A stretch of 11,048 nt of DNA from Pleurotus djamor (GCA_029747585.1 JAPEVF010001323.1:1-11048); one strand, 5' to 3'; positions 1 through 8,076 are shown, counted from the stretch's first letter. Numbers and translations are program-made. Notes: generated from the sequence alone by a model not told the origin.

Positions 1-832
1 AATGCAGCTCCTCGATGTTTGGGCATTTCGAAGAGATGCAAGAAGGACATCGATTGAAAAGTATGGGGTGAGTGAGAGAGTCGGTTGGATCGATGTGAAG
101 ACGCTTGTAGACGCGGGAAAAGAAAGGAAATGGGAGAAGCGAGGGGTGCCTTTCAAAAATTTGCAGTTCTTGGAGCGAGCCCATCTCCCGCATGAGGATG
201 TCCTTGGGCAGGGGGTTCATGGGACCTCTCAAAGTGAGGACTCGCAAGATAGAAGCGCTTTCCCCTTCGTTCATTCGAAGGAACTCGAAGAGCTTCTGGT
301 CGTCGCGGGTGCCTATATCCAGCTCTTGTATTCTGTGGATATTGGACATGACGATCGAAGCAACTTTGTCCAAGTTTTGACTCGTCAGGAAAGGGGACGA
401 GTTGACAAACAAGGGAGCTGACTTTGACCGTGATATCATCGCCAATGCACGATCCATAGGTGTCAATGTGATCGTTGACCAGAGCCGAGGGCAGTTTAGA
501 GCTACGTCTCTCCAATGCGTGCATACGCCAGCTATATTGAGCCAGTTCCGCTCACGAGAGAACGCATCGCTAGGGTAACCCATGTACGGTGCACGATCAC
601 GTTTGGAAGCCCATTTTGCGAGAATAAAAATCTCTGCAATGAGTTCGGGCGGGAGCCTAGAGATGCGAGCATAGGCGTTCCTTTTGGTCTTCAAGGAATT
701 TATACGCTCGTGGAGCTGAGAAATCTCGCCATCGATTTCTCGTTGTTCAATTGTTTCCGTCTGCAAGTTGATTCGAGATTGTTGCAGTGCAAGGTTGAGG
801 AGGGCAGTGTCGTTGATATTGATGTGCGTCAT
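1..832 (-). CDS. F-box protein, N-terminal part (3' end beyond window)
   Basis: An open frame of 277 codons runs from an ATG at 832-830 to the left edge with no stop and no intron. Residues about 16-52 are rich in Glu, Gln, Leu and Arg and look like a coiled coil. An F-box follows: LPPELIAEIF at 60-69, then IAGVCTHWRDVALNCP at 100-115 and LWSTI at 117-121. This coiled coil plus 'LPPEL...VC..WRdvAl.cP.LWs.I' pattern is typical of the large F-box families of Agaricomycetes. Such proteins bind Skp1 and present substrates to an SCF ubiquitin ligase. The visible C-terminal part contains Leu-rich stretches (for example residues giving LRVLTLRGP and LQELQIFERH), suggesting leucine-rich-repeat-like substrate recognition; this is inference. 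The start is the first Met in this frame and lies just before the coiled coil. The plus-strand open frames over this region are antisense shadows. The substrate is unknown. Confidence 0.85.
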   Translation of the reverse strand, partial: MTHININDTALLNLALQQSRINLQTETIEQREIDGEISQLHERINSLKTKRNAYARISRLPPELIAEIFILAKWASKRDRAPYMGYPSDAFSRERNWLNIAGVCTHWRDVALNCPRLWSTITLTPMDRALAMISRSKSAPLFVNSSPFLTSQNLDKVASIVMSNIHRIQELDIGTRDDQKLFEFLRMNEGESASILRVLTLRGPMNPLPKDILMREMGSLQELQIFERHPSLLPFPFFSRVYKRLHIDPTDSLTHPILFNRCPSCISSKCPNIEELH

Positions 833-858
833 GGTCGGTGCGAAGGAGTTGAGTTCAT
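829..858 (-). other. Upstream ORF overlapping the F-box start
   Basis: On the minus strand an ATG at 858-856 opens a nine-codon frame (MNSTPSHRP) whose TGA (831-829) overlaps the F-box ATG (832-830) as ATGA. If the transcript starts upstream of 858, ribosomes meet this ATG first, and the stop-start overlap could allow reinitiation at the F-box start. It is seen directly, but whether it lies in the mRNA is unknown. Confidence 0.35.
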
Positions 859-1070
859 TGTGACATAACAAGCCCCTCTTTCGACTTCGTTTCCTCAAGG
901 GTTTCCTGACCGTGGATTACCGATTCTACCCTGCATGTAAAGCCCTTCCGTTGGTACTTTGAGTGCCCACACTCTTCTATGAAGGCCATGCCAAAACGGG
1001 CCAGTTCGTGTGTTCCTTCTGGAGCTTTCTCGGGGTCATTGTGGGTAGATTGGTCTACTGGTGACAATTT

Positions 1071-1091
1071 AGAGCACGGCAAGAGCACGGC
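1071..1091. repeat. Two-copy direct repeat AGAGCACGGC
   Basis: AGAGCACGGC occurs at 1071-1080 and again at 1082-1091, a period of 11 bases. It is a minimal two-unit repeat, possibly replication slippage. No function is suggested. Confidence 0.6.
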
Positions 1092-1132
1092 GAGAAACAC
1101 CAGTGTTATTAAACTTAACACATCAGTTTTAG

Positions 1133-1147
1133 CAGGTTAATAACCTG
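1133..1147. repeat. Short palindrome CAGGTTA-A-TAACCTG
   Basis: Seven-base perfect inverted arms with a one-base centre. It is followed directly by another GTTAACC. It lies in the AT-richer part of the gap, next to the tandem repeat at 1170-1199. It could be a binding site for a dimeric factor or the end of a small mobile-element relic; nothing here decides. Confidence 0.5.
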
Positions 1148-1160
1148 TTGTTAACCCTGT

Positions 1161-1248
1161 ATATAGTCGGTTCAGTTTCGAGTTCAGTTTCGGGTTCAGA
1201 TTATTATCTGAACTAATATTTTCTACTGTCTAAGTTCTGATATAGTCG
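1161..1248. repeat. Tandem 12-mer and hairpin bounded by a 9-bp direct repeat
   Basis: ATATAGTCG occurs at 1161-1169 and 1240-1248. Between the copies lie two 12-base units GTTCAGTTTCGR (1170-1181 and 1182-1193) and a third GTTCAG start, which forms the left arm of a perfect 8-bp hairpin GTTCAGAT-TATT-ATCTGAAC (1194-1213). The arrangement of flanking direct repeat, internal iterations and terminal hairpin resembles a small inserted element with a target-site duplication, but the two flanks could also match by chance. The stop codon of the minus-strand remnant ORF (1215-1213) touches the hairpin. Confidence 0.45.
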
Positions 1249-1395
1249 AAGGAGGGCTCGACGGGGATTGAATTTCTCCAGAGCAAAACCAGTAGCACGT
1301 GCCTCCGTCATTGTCCGCACATACTTGAACGTACGGCGTCGAATGTTGCGTAGGAAAGTGCTTTGAGAACGTGGAATAACATGACAGGAAGGGGC
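1213..1395 (-). pseudogene. Minus-strand coding remnant, distal segment
   Basis: Reading the minus strand from 1395 to the TAG at 1215-1213 gives a 60-residue open frame with no ATG near its start. It is basic and helical-looking, including RNIRRRTFKYVRTMTEARAT and ALEKFNPRRALLRLYQNLDS. It follows a TGA at 1398-1396 and lies downstream, on the same strand, of the longer remnant at 1467-1793. It may be the 3' end of the same decayed gene after a frameshift near the ambiguous base at 1425. The family is not recognised. Chance open frames of this length do occur, so confidence is low. Confidence 0.3.
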
Positions 1396-1424
1396 TCACC
1401 GTTGCTGAGAGAGATGCCCTACCA

Positions 1425-1425
1425 N
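1425..1425. other. Ambiguous base next to an 11-T run
   Basis: The base is N, directly followed on the plus strand by a run of T. Homopolymer length here is uncertain, so any reading frame crossing it (such as the minus-strand remnant) cannot be trusted for frame. Confidence 0.95.
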
Positions 1426-1466
1426 TTTTTTTTTTTCATTTTCAGGAAAACGGCCTCCGACAGGAC

Positions 1467-1793
1467 TCAGGAGGCTCTAGGAGTCTCTGCCATTTGGGGG
1501 ATCATATCGCGATTCACTGAGTTTTGAGCTTCCAGATTCTCCTTGAGAAGATTGAGCGCGCTGATAGTACTATAAAAAATGTGCTTCAGAACAGCGAGAG
1601 ATCTTGCCCCGGTGAATGCATTGGATGTCAGGATTCCCTAGTCAGGGGCTACAAATTACCACTCGAGTTGGCGCACTGCGGTCACGCTTAAGTCAGGCCT
1701 ACTGCTTTTCCATGAGAAGAAGTCGTCTGCAACATCACTGACTTCCCCAAGGCACTCTCGTGAACGGTACAATGCGAGGGCAACGCGCGTAAG
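1467..1793 (-). pseudogene. Minus-strand coding remnant with in-frame stops
   Basis: One minus-strand frame stays protein-like for 109 codons from 1793 to a TGA at 1469-1467, broken only by TAA at 1658-1656 and TAG at 1640-1638, seven codons apart. Before the stops it reads for example ECLGEVSDVADDFFSWKSSR; after them ARSLAVLKHIFYSTISALNL and LLKENLEAQNSVNRDMIPQM, a long amphipathic-helix pattern. There is no ATG start: a TGA at 1796-1794 precedes it. Either this is a pseudogene with two nonsense changes, or the two stops lie inside a 39-nt intron (donor GTGCGC, acceptor CTGACTAG, both phase 0) in an unrecognised gene. The unbroken frame on both sides of the stops supports real coding ancestry. 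The family is not recognised. Confidence 0.4.
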
Positions 1794-1946
1794 TCAGCGA
1801 AGCAATTCGCGTAGGTTAACAATTCTATTCAGCAAATAAATCTAAATAATTTAGCACGGACCCACTTCTCAAATATCCTCTATCGATACACTGTACAGCT
1901 GACTTGACACTGCTATCAGCGGTGGAGTGTTCACTGACGGTCGTAA

Positions 1947-2004
1947 ATCCACGTGGCGGAGCGTTTTGCTCTGGAGCGCTACAGAGCGGGCGCTCCCCGT
2001 GGAT
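1947..2004. repeat. Nested inverted repeat (two stacked hairpins)
   Basis: The outer arms are ATCCACG (1947-1953) plus GGAGCG (1958-1963) pairing with CGCTCC (1991-1996) plus CGTGGAT (1998-2004), with a small bulge. Inside, GCTCTG (1968-1973) pairs with CAGAGC (1982-1987) around an eight-base loop. The element includes TGGCGGAGCG at 1954-1963, which resembles a Pol III A box, and a T6 run follows at about 2031-2036. No good B box or tRNA fold is visible. It could be a structured 5' leader, a small mobile-element relic or an unannotated small RNA. Confidence 0.4.
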
Positions 2005-2065
2005 CCGGACTTCTGGGTCGAAGACGAATTTTTTGTTATTTACGGGGCGCCTTTTGCGCGCTCGA

Positions 2066-2095
2066 ACGCGTGACTTCCTAGCGTGACGATCACGC
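2066..2095 (+). promoter_or_regulatory. Promoter block with ACGCGT and repeated GCGTGA
   Basis: ACGCGT, the MluI cell-cycle-box core recognised by Mbp1-type factors in fungi, lies at 2066-2071, about 100 bases before the BRCT-gene ATG. GCGTGAC occurs at 2068-2074 and 2081-2087, and its inverse TCACGC at 2090-2095, so 2081-2095 is a palindrome GCGTGA-CGA-TCACGC. The clustering within 30 bases just upstream of a replication-stress gene fits a G1/S-regulated promoter, by inference from other fungi. No TATA box is seen near it. Confidence 0.4.
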
Positions 2096-2168
2096 GACGC
2101 TACTCGTCGTGTCTTGCATCCTGACCATCACGCTCTCGCTGCTTTGCAGCTTTTCTCTCTATTTATCG

Positions 2169-5100
2169 ATGATATTTGATTCCATCCATTATTTCTTAGC
2201 CCCGACACTATCAGAAGAACGTCGACTACAACTTCAAACAGCACTAACTCGGAATGGCGCCGTAGAGGTCGATATCGAGGACAAGGGTCTGACTCACATC
2301 ATCACCAATTCGCCAACCTTCGAAGGGTCAGGGGAGCTTAGCTCAGAAGTCAGCATAGTCAAAGTACGCCTCAGGATATACACTCGGCGCGTCGTATGGG
2401 CGTACTCACGTTCAAGTCATTCTAGGATCAATGGGTGGATCGCGCCATGCATCTAGGCAAACTTCCGCCGCCTTCAATATATTCTCCTGACCCTGCCATG
2501 ATTTTCTCTGGAGTTGTGGCATGCTCTACGGGCATCCCGCTCATAGACACGGAGGTTCTGGCGGCTGGCATTGCTGCCCTTGGCGGACAATGGCGCAACT
2601 CGCTCACTCGCGATGTTACCCATCTCTTTGCTCTCCCCGACACCTCTCCAATGGAGCCCCAAGAAGCCGAAGACGGTCGCGCACCCTTAATACCGGAGCC
2701 CAATTCTGCCAAATATCATACCGCGCGACACTATCAACCACAAACGCATGTCAAGATCCTGCTTCCTCACTGGTTTGATGACGCAGTGCGCCTGGGGTCG
2801 GGCGCTTTGCCCACAGATGAGTACGAGTGGCCTTCCGTGAATGTACTGAAGCCGTCGCACCTAAAAGGTGAGTTTGCGTGACATTATGGCTTAGACTTGT
2901 AATGACATTCGGAGTAGATTCTGATAATACCGAGAACAAGGACAAAGACAAGAAGGCTGATCGGACACCGGTGGCGAAGCGCTCGATTCTGCGGTCGCAA
3001 ATATTAGACACATCTTCTGGGTACCCATTGGGCAAACCAAGTCAGTATGACTATATTACACATTTCTCGTCATTTACAGATTTCTTCAGGTATGAACGTG
3101 TGGAAATCACGCAAAATACTGCTTTCACATACACTGGGTATGTCTGGTGATCGCCTGACCTCTATTGAGGTTGCCGTAGAACGTGCTGGTGGTGTTCTCG
3201 TTCGACCTTCTGTCCTGGAGGGAGACATCGACCTTGACGCACTGGAAGCAGAATTGGTTGGGAAGGCAGATGTCTTGATTACAAAATGGAGGGTAGGAGA
3301 GGCTTATTTCAAGGTCAGATCTATACCATGCTAGTACGCACCTCGCTAATACCTCACAGGCTTTGAAAGCCGATAAACTTATCGGATCCCTGAGTTGGCT
3401 CTTCCATGTTCATACCGGATCTACTTTGTCGGCGTCAACAGATCAATTACTTCATTACCCTATCCCTCGTCGTGGTATAGAGGGATTCACAAGCCACGTA
3501 TGTACGCACTGCCCACCTTCTAAACTGTTTCTTATCCACTTTCGTAGGTCATTTCAGTGACAAATTACACCGGTGAAGCTAGGGAGTACCTCAAGCGGCT
3601 GATAGAGGCAATGGGTGCCAAGTTTACTGCGAGTATGACTGGCTCTAACACTGTTTTAATAGCGGCCTTGTAAGTTCTCTCATTACATATTGTCGGATTC
3701 AAGCTGACGTTTCCATCATTAGCATAGATGGACACAAGACGACGAAGGCTAAGGCTTGGTCGATACCCATTGTAAACCACATGTGGTTGGAGGATTGCTT
3801 CGTTCGCTGGAGGAACTTGACAGTCGCCTTGGAGAAGTATATTATCTTCCCACCTGGTGTGGACTTCACGAAGATGCTTGGCGAGCGATCATGCGGAAAG
3901 GTTCGCGAGATTGAGAAGACGGTCCTTGCCCGTGCTGAGGAAGGCGGTCCCGAGATTCTGGAGGTGGTTTATAAGGTCGGGGTTGCTGCCGTAGGCAAGG
4001 GCTTAGAGGTGGATATACGGCCAGGCAATGAAGATGATACGAAAGGGAAGAAGATGGTTCTGACTGAGGAAGAGAAGGTACTGTATGGCATTACAAAATC
4101 CGACGACGGAGACCCAGCCAATATCACTCCTAGCAAAGCTCCTGGAGCTCTCAGCACGGCCCCTGGTACGAGTCCCCTCCGAACGCCCTCTCACAGACAA
4201 GAGCAGGATACACCGCGAGCACGGAAAGATTCGTCCAAGAAATCCACAGCCATCCCAGCCAGTGCTAGCAGCGCGAAAGATGTCTTGGAGATCTCGAGCG
4301 CGCTGGTTCCCAACGATGTCTCGGACGGGGACGTGTCCATGCCCGATGGAGACGCCCTCCCTGTTGTCAGCGATGGCATGGATATCGATTCGCCGAGTGA
4401 GAAGGGCGCGCCGCTGCCGATTTCCCCTAAGCGGAAGCAGCCCAAGTCGCCGAGAAAGCGCGTCGAGGTGACCGAAGACCAAGACCAAGATGAGGCCGAG
4501 GTTGCGACGCCCTCTAAATCGACCAAACCACTACCCATATCCAGTCCTTTCAAAGATGTTCCTCCTACGTCACCGCTCAGCTCACCTCCCATATCACCAT
4601 CAAATGTTCGCGTTAAATCTACCCCGAAGTCCCCTGTTAAGTCTTCGACGAAGCCTCCATCTTCTGCCCGCCGGCCTGTTATGCCCGCCATCGACCTCGA
4701 GGCCGACGACGATAGTGATTCCCTCCCAAGTGTTGGCGAGATCATGAATGTCAAGAGACAGACAAAACCACAGACCAAAACGAACACACCTCCGAAGGCA
4801 CGAGTTGCTGAGTCTGAAGAATCCTCGGCCAGTGAGCCAGAGGTTGTTATCCCACCACGGAAGAAGCTTACTCGGCGTAGTGGGGAGGAGCTTGACTTTA
4901 GCAAGTTCGGGCGCCCAATATCGCCACAGAAATCCCCCATCAAGTCTCAGGGCATTACAACTACCGAGAGAGTGGATCCCACCGCTGGACGACCTCGCAC
5001 ATCATTGAAAGACAGGATGAAGCCTTCCCCGAAGAAACCCACTGTGTCCGAGAGCGAAGATGAATTGAGCATGCAAGCTGCATCTCGACGTCCTACACAG

Positions 5101-6874
5101 CGGAACGCTCGAGCCTCGTCGAGTAAGGTGCCCCTCTCGGATAGTGACGAAGACGAGGAACAAGATGAAGACTCAATTACCGTGTACAAGCACCCGTTGC
5201 CAAAGGAAGTGGTCCCTACTCCTCTGGAAGACGCTGAACATCCCCGCCCTCCGTCGCCCGAGAAGGCAACAGCGACGAAAGGGAAGGCTATCAGTAAGCC
5301 ACCTAAGCTTTATGTTATTTCGTCGTCGTTTACGATTATTGAAGCCCCTGCGCCTGCGAAACCCAAGCCTCGTCGTAGCGCTCCATCTCAGATTACACGC
5401 AACAAACCTGAAGCACCTCCCGAAGATCCTATCGAAGACGAAGACGACAGTGTAATACATGATGCTGATCCACCTCCAGCAGAGATTCGCCGTGGCCGTC
5501 GTTTACCGTCTCCTCCGCCAGCCGTTTCCCAGAAGCCGAAAGGTAAAGGAAAGAAGTCGGATACTAATCCTGTTGTGGACGTGGACGTGGACGAGGCCGT
5601 TGAGGTTAGCGCTCCTGTGGTCCGCTCTAGACGTTCGGCTGCAACAAAAGCTAGTCAGCGGTTACGTGACGAGGTTATGCCGGATGTTATGAACTATCAA
5701 AAACAAATGTCGCGGTCGCGTAAGAGTGGAGGTCTCCCAGATTTCTTCAAAGATGAAGGGAGTTCCAAAGGTAGTGCGCCTCCTGGGGAGCCTAAGAACG
5801 GCAAGCGGAAGAGCGATGCAGCCGATGGTGGTACCGGGGATAAGCCTGACGAAGACATTGTGATGGTCGAGCCTCCTGCTCAAGGTAATGGGCGGAAGAA
5901 ACGAAAGCTAGATACTGCGGATACTATGGATGTTGATCCTCCGCTCACGGCTTCGATCACCGTTGTCAAGTCCAAAGCTAGTAACAAGGCGAAGACTGTT
6001 GGTGGAAGGTGAGTGTCCCACGTGCCCCATACAAAATCAACGCTTAGGTTGACTATGTCTACAGCCCCACCAAGTCAGCCAAGCTGCCTCGCACCATCAA
6101 ACTGCTCACGACGCAAATTACTTTGCCAGAGAATACCATCAAGGTTTGTCTCTCCAACTTCGCCTGGTTGCCCGGTATACTGACTTTTGCGTGGATGTAG
6201 GTCCTGAACAAACTCGGTGTGAAAGTCACAACAAAGCCAGCAGACTGCACCCATCTCATCGCCCCACATTTGGTCCGTACGGAAAAGTTCCTATGTGCAT
6301 TGGCGGTGAACCCCTACATCCTGTCCTCGACCTGGGCGACTGCATCGGCTACTGCCAACGAGCTTTTGCGTGAGTCAGCCCCCTTATCAGCCCAAACCCT
6401 TTTTNAAAAAATTTCGCCTATGAAGCCGAGGAAGACTATTATCTCGTCGACTCAGCAAACGAGGCTAAATACAATATCAAGCTGGGAGACGTCCTTGAGC
6501 GTGCCAAGGTTCATCTTGGTCGCCTTTTCGCAAAGCAGACCTTCTATGTCACACCGAAAGTACCTGTGGCTCATAGTCTCTTGAAGAACGTCATAACTGC
6601 CAATGGTGGGCAGGTCAGTACCAATTCTCTTCTCATCCCCCATACCAGCTCGTCTCACACGAACTTATCGTAGATGGTGGTGCAAGCCCCGAAGGCCCGC
6701 ACATTCAATTCACCCGACAAACATCTGATCTCATGTCCTGAGGATTTGTCGATATGGCGCCCGCTCTGCAAAGACAAGATCACTGTGTATAACTCGGAAC
6801 TTGTCCTCGCTAGTGCCCTCCGCCAGGAGATCGATTGGGAGGATGATACTTTCAAAGTTCCAGGATCATTTTGA
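2169..6874 (+). CDS. brc1: Six-BRCT DNA-damage scaffold, Rtt107/Brc1 family
   Basis: Predicted exons are 2169-2363, 2426-2867, 2918-3040, 3090-3313, 3360-3497, 3548-3669, 3723-6008, 6065-6143, 6201-6369, 6426-6613 and 6674-6874. They join in frame to 1388 residues; all introns are GT-AG and 46-62 nt. BRCT1 covers about 1-88, BRCT2 89-205 (WRNSLTRDVTHLFAL), BRCT3 256-350 (ending ADVLITKWRVGEAYFK, typical of this family) and BRCT4 375-465 (VISVTNYTGEAREYLKRLIE, then IVNHMWLEDCF). Residues about 490-1170 are low-complexity, full of SP/TP sites, acidic Ser clusters and two basic nuclear-signal-like patches (about 651-662 and 1139-1144). BRCT5-6 fills 1180-1388. It keeps the phosphopeptide-pocket pattern, Thr1192/1193 and RTEKFL with Lys1232, as in Brc1 and MDC1, which bind phosphorylated H2A. 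The protein should act in the nucleus at stalled or broken forks, with Smc5-Smc6 and nuclease partners known for Rtt107. The ATG at 2169 is the first in the region and opens directly into BRCT1. Confidence 0.85.
6405..6405. other. Ambiguous base inside intron 9 of the BRCT gene
   Basis: The N sits between TTTTT and AAAAAA (6400-6411) inside the predicted intron 6370-6425. Intron length is therefore approximate, but the splice sites and coding frame on both sides are unaffected. Confidence 0.95.
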
Positions 6875-7307
6875 TTATGAACGGGGCGTATCCTTATTTT
6901 ATCTTGTTCCTATCTCTATCTGTTAGATCTATCATTATTGACCGTTGATAATTTTGTGGGTGTGGATAGTTCTGGTTGGTGGCTTTGACTGTACTCCGAA
7001 CGGATTCAAAAGATTCGCTTCCGAAGAGTTCGAGTTCGAAGGCTTGCAGGCGAATACTGAATGTTTGAATTGTCGCGTCGGTGTCCGTTACTTCCAAATT
7101 GCAATTCGCATCGTCAACATGCGCCGTAGGAACATTGGATGGTATACCCGACCGGAAGAAAAAGGTGTCGTTCCGCAAGTTTACTCATAGGAGGCATACG
7201 AGTCAATTCATCTCAGCCATCGAATTTTGCGCGACCTCCAAGGCCAGCAACTCTCTCTAGATAATATAATAGGATAATTCAAGTAGCAAAAGCCATGAAC
7301 ACCCAGA
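6875..7307. other. Gap between convergent 3' ends
   Basis: This 433-base stretch separates the stop codons of the BRCT gene (plus) and the secreted-protein gene (minus), so it should hold both 3' untranslated regions. Open frames of 81 and 94 codons on the two strands begin at TTG rather than ATG and show no recognisable domain. AT-rich runs at about 6893-6950 and 7259-7280 could carry the two polyadenylation sites; no exact AATAAA is evident. Confidence 0.6.
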
Positions 7308-8076
7308 TTACAAGATCCTGCAACCCATAGACGAGCCACCAGGTCTGACGCTGATCTTCTTGACATCAAGGACGGTCAAAGTCTTCAACGCCTCGGGTCC
7401 GATGAAGATTCCTTGCCAGAGCATGTTCACATTGTCCTGCTGCATCGCTCCAACCTTCTTGCCCTTGGATACGCGCGAGTAGGGTCCCTCAACGATATTG
7501 TACTTGTGGGCCTTGTTAGCATAGTTATCGTTGACGAACTGCACTTTGGTGTAAGCTTCAGTGTGAGAGAAGGAAAGAAGCAGAACAAACCTTCTCCCAG
7601 TCACTAGAAGGCTTGGTAAACGACTTCACAGCGGTCTTCTTGCTTGGGGTATACCCGAGGGTAACGATGTAGTACGCGTCAAGAGGTTTAGGGATACCCG
7701 TCGTGTAGCACTTCCCGAAAAACATTGCCTCATCGAGGTTCTATTCATCCGATGAAAAGTTAGCATCACACAATTGGTAGATAGATTAAAACGAACGGAC
7801 ATCGAAAACGTAGAGACCACCACGGCCGCTTGGAGAGAAATCACCTCCGCTTGATGAGTGACCCGTTGGAGATTTGTTGAGTGGGTACACCTGTCCGATG
7901 CGAGGGATTTCTGAGCCGGTGATCGCGCGGTAGAAGACAGCTTTCCCCTTCATGTGCGATGGTACCGAGTCAGCTGCGCGGCGGTCCAAGTATGATGAGG
8001 ACGGTGCGGCGAGGACAGTGGTGAAGCAGATGGCAGCTGCGGCAAGGATGGCGGGGAGCGAGAAGGAGAACTTCAT
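7308..8076 (-). CDS. Secreted protein, possible DUF3990/ADP-ribosyltransferase-like fold
   Basis: Minus-strand exons are 8076-7801, 7740-7591 and 7538-7308, giving 218 residues and a TAA stop at 7310-7308. Residues 1-23 form a clear signal peptide (basic Lys2, hydrophobic core, VLA then AP), and LDRR at 30-33 is a likely Kex2 site, so the mature chain probably starts at Ala34. The mature part shows VFYRA (47-51), GGDFSPSGRGGLYVFD (77-92) followed by LDEAMFFGK (94-102), then DWEKFVNDN (139-147) and YNIVEGP (155-161). The order 'FYR - DF...LY..d...A - W..FV..N - Y.iV.GP' resembles DUF3990-type proteins of the ADP-ribosyltransferase superfamily; this is by eye only. Cys103 and Cys215 may form one disulfide. 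Intron 1 (7800-7741) has an unusual GTCCGT donor but a perfect GCTAAC branch site; intron 2 (7590-7539) is ordinary. Enzymatic activity and target are unknown; a non-catalytic secreted protein is equally possible. Confidence 0.75.

Larger units (their letters stand above)
833..2168. other. Intergenic region between divergent F-box and BRCT genes
   Basis: This 1.3-kb gap separates two divergently transcribed genes. It holds, in order: a protein-like but ATG-less minus-strand open frame (855-1121), small direct and inverted repeats (1071-1248), a minus-strand coding remnant in two frames (1213-1395 and 1467-1793), a nested hairpin (1947-2004) and a promoter-like block just before the BRCT gene (2066-2095). 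There is no ATG on the plus strand between about 1900 and 2169. I see no complete transposase or reverse-transcriptase motif. Confidence 0.7.

Noticed and set aside
2..868. Plus-strand open frames at the left end
   Set aside because: They are antisense to the F-box coding frame, which has recognisable F-box residues and correct start.
855..1121. 88-codon minus-strand frame with a signal-peptide-like beginning
   Set aside because: It starts at GTG, not ATG; the nearest ATG (1123) is out of frame and stops at once. A eukaryotic gene would not use this start, and no splice model rescues it.
1941..2036. tRNA gene
   Set aside because: A hairpin and A-box-like motif are present, but the anticodon-type loop has eight bases without the expected U before the anticodon, and no proper T-arm or acceptor stem forms.
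1904..2086. 60-codon plus-strand open frame before the BRCT gene
   Set aside because: It begins at TTG, has no domain, and overlaps the nested hairpin; no ATG exists between about 1900 and 2169.
4191..4943. 250-codon minus-strand frame inside the BRCT gene
   Set aside because: It is the antisense of the Ser/Pro-rich disordered region; its Gly/Ser/Leu-rich composition is the expected shadow.
7010..7050. Heat-shock-element-like TTC/GAA cluster
   Set aside because: The TTC and GAA units do not keep the two-base spacing of a real heat-shock element, and the site lies between two 3' ends.
6894..7190. Small genes in the convergent 3' gap on either strand
   Set aside because: Both open frames begin at TTG and show no recognisable sequence; they are more likely 3' untranslated sequence.
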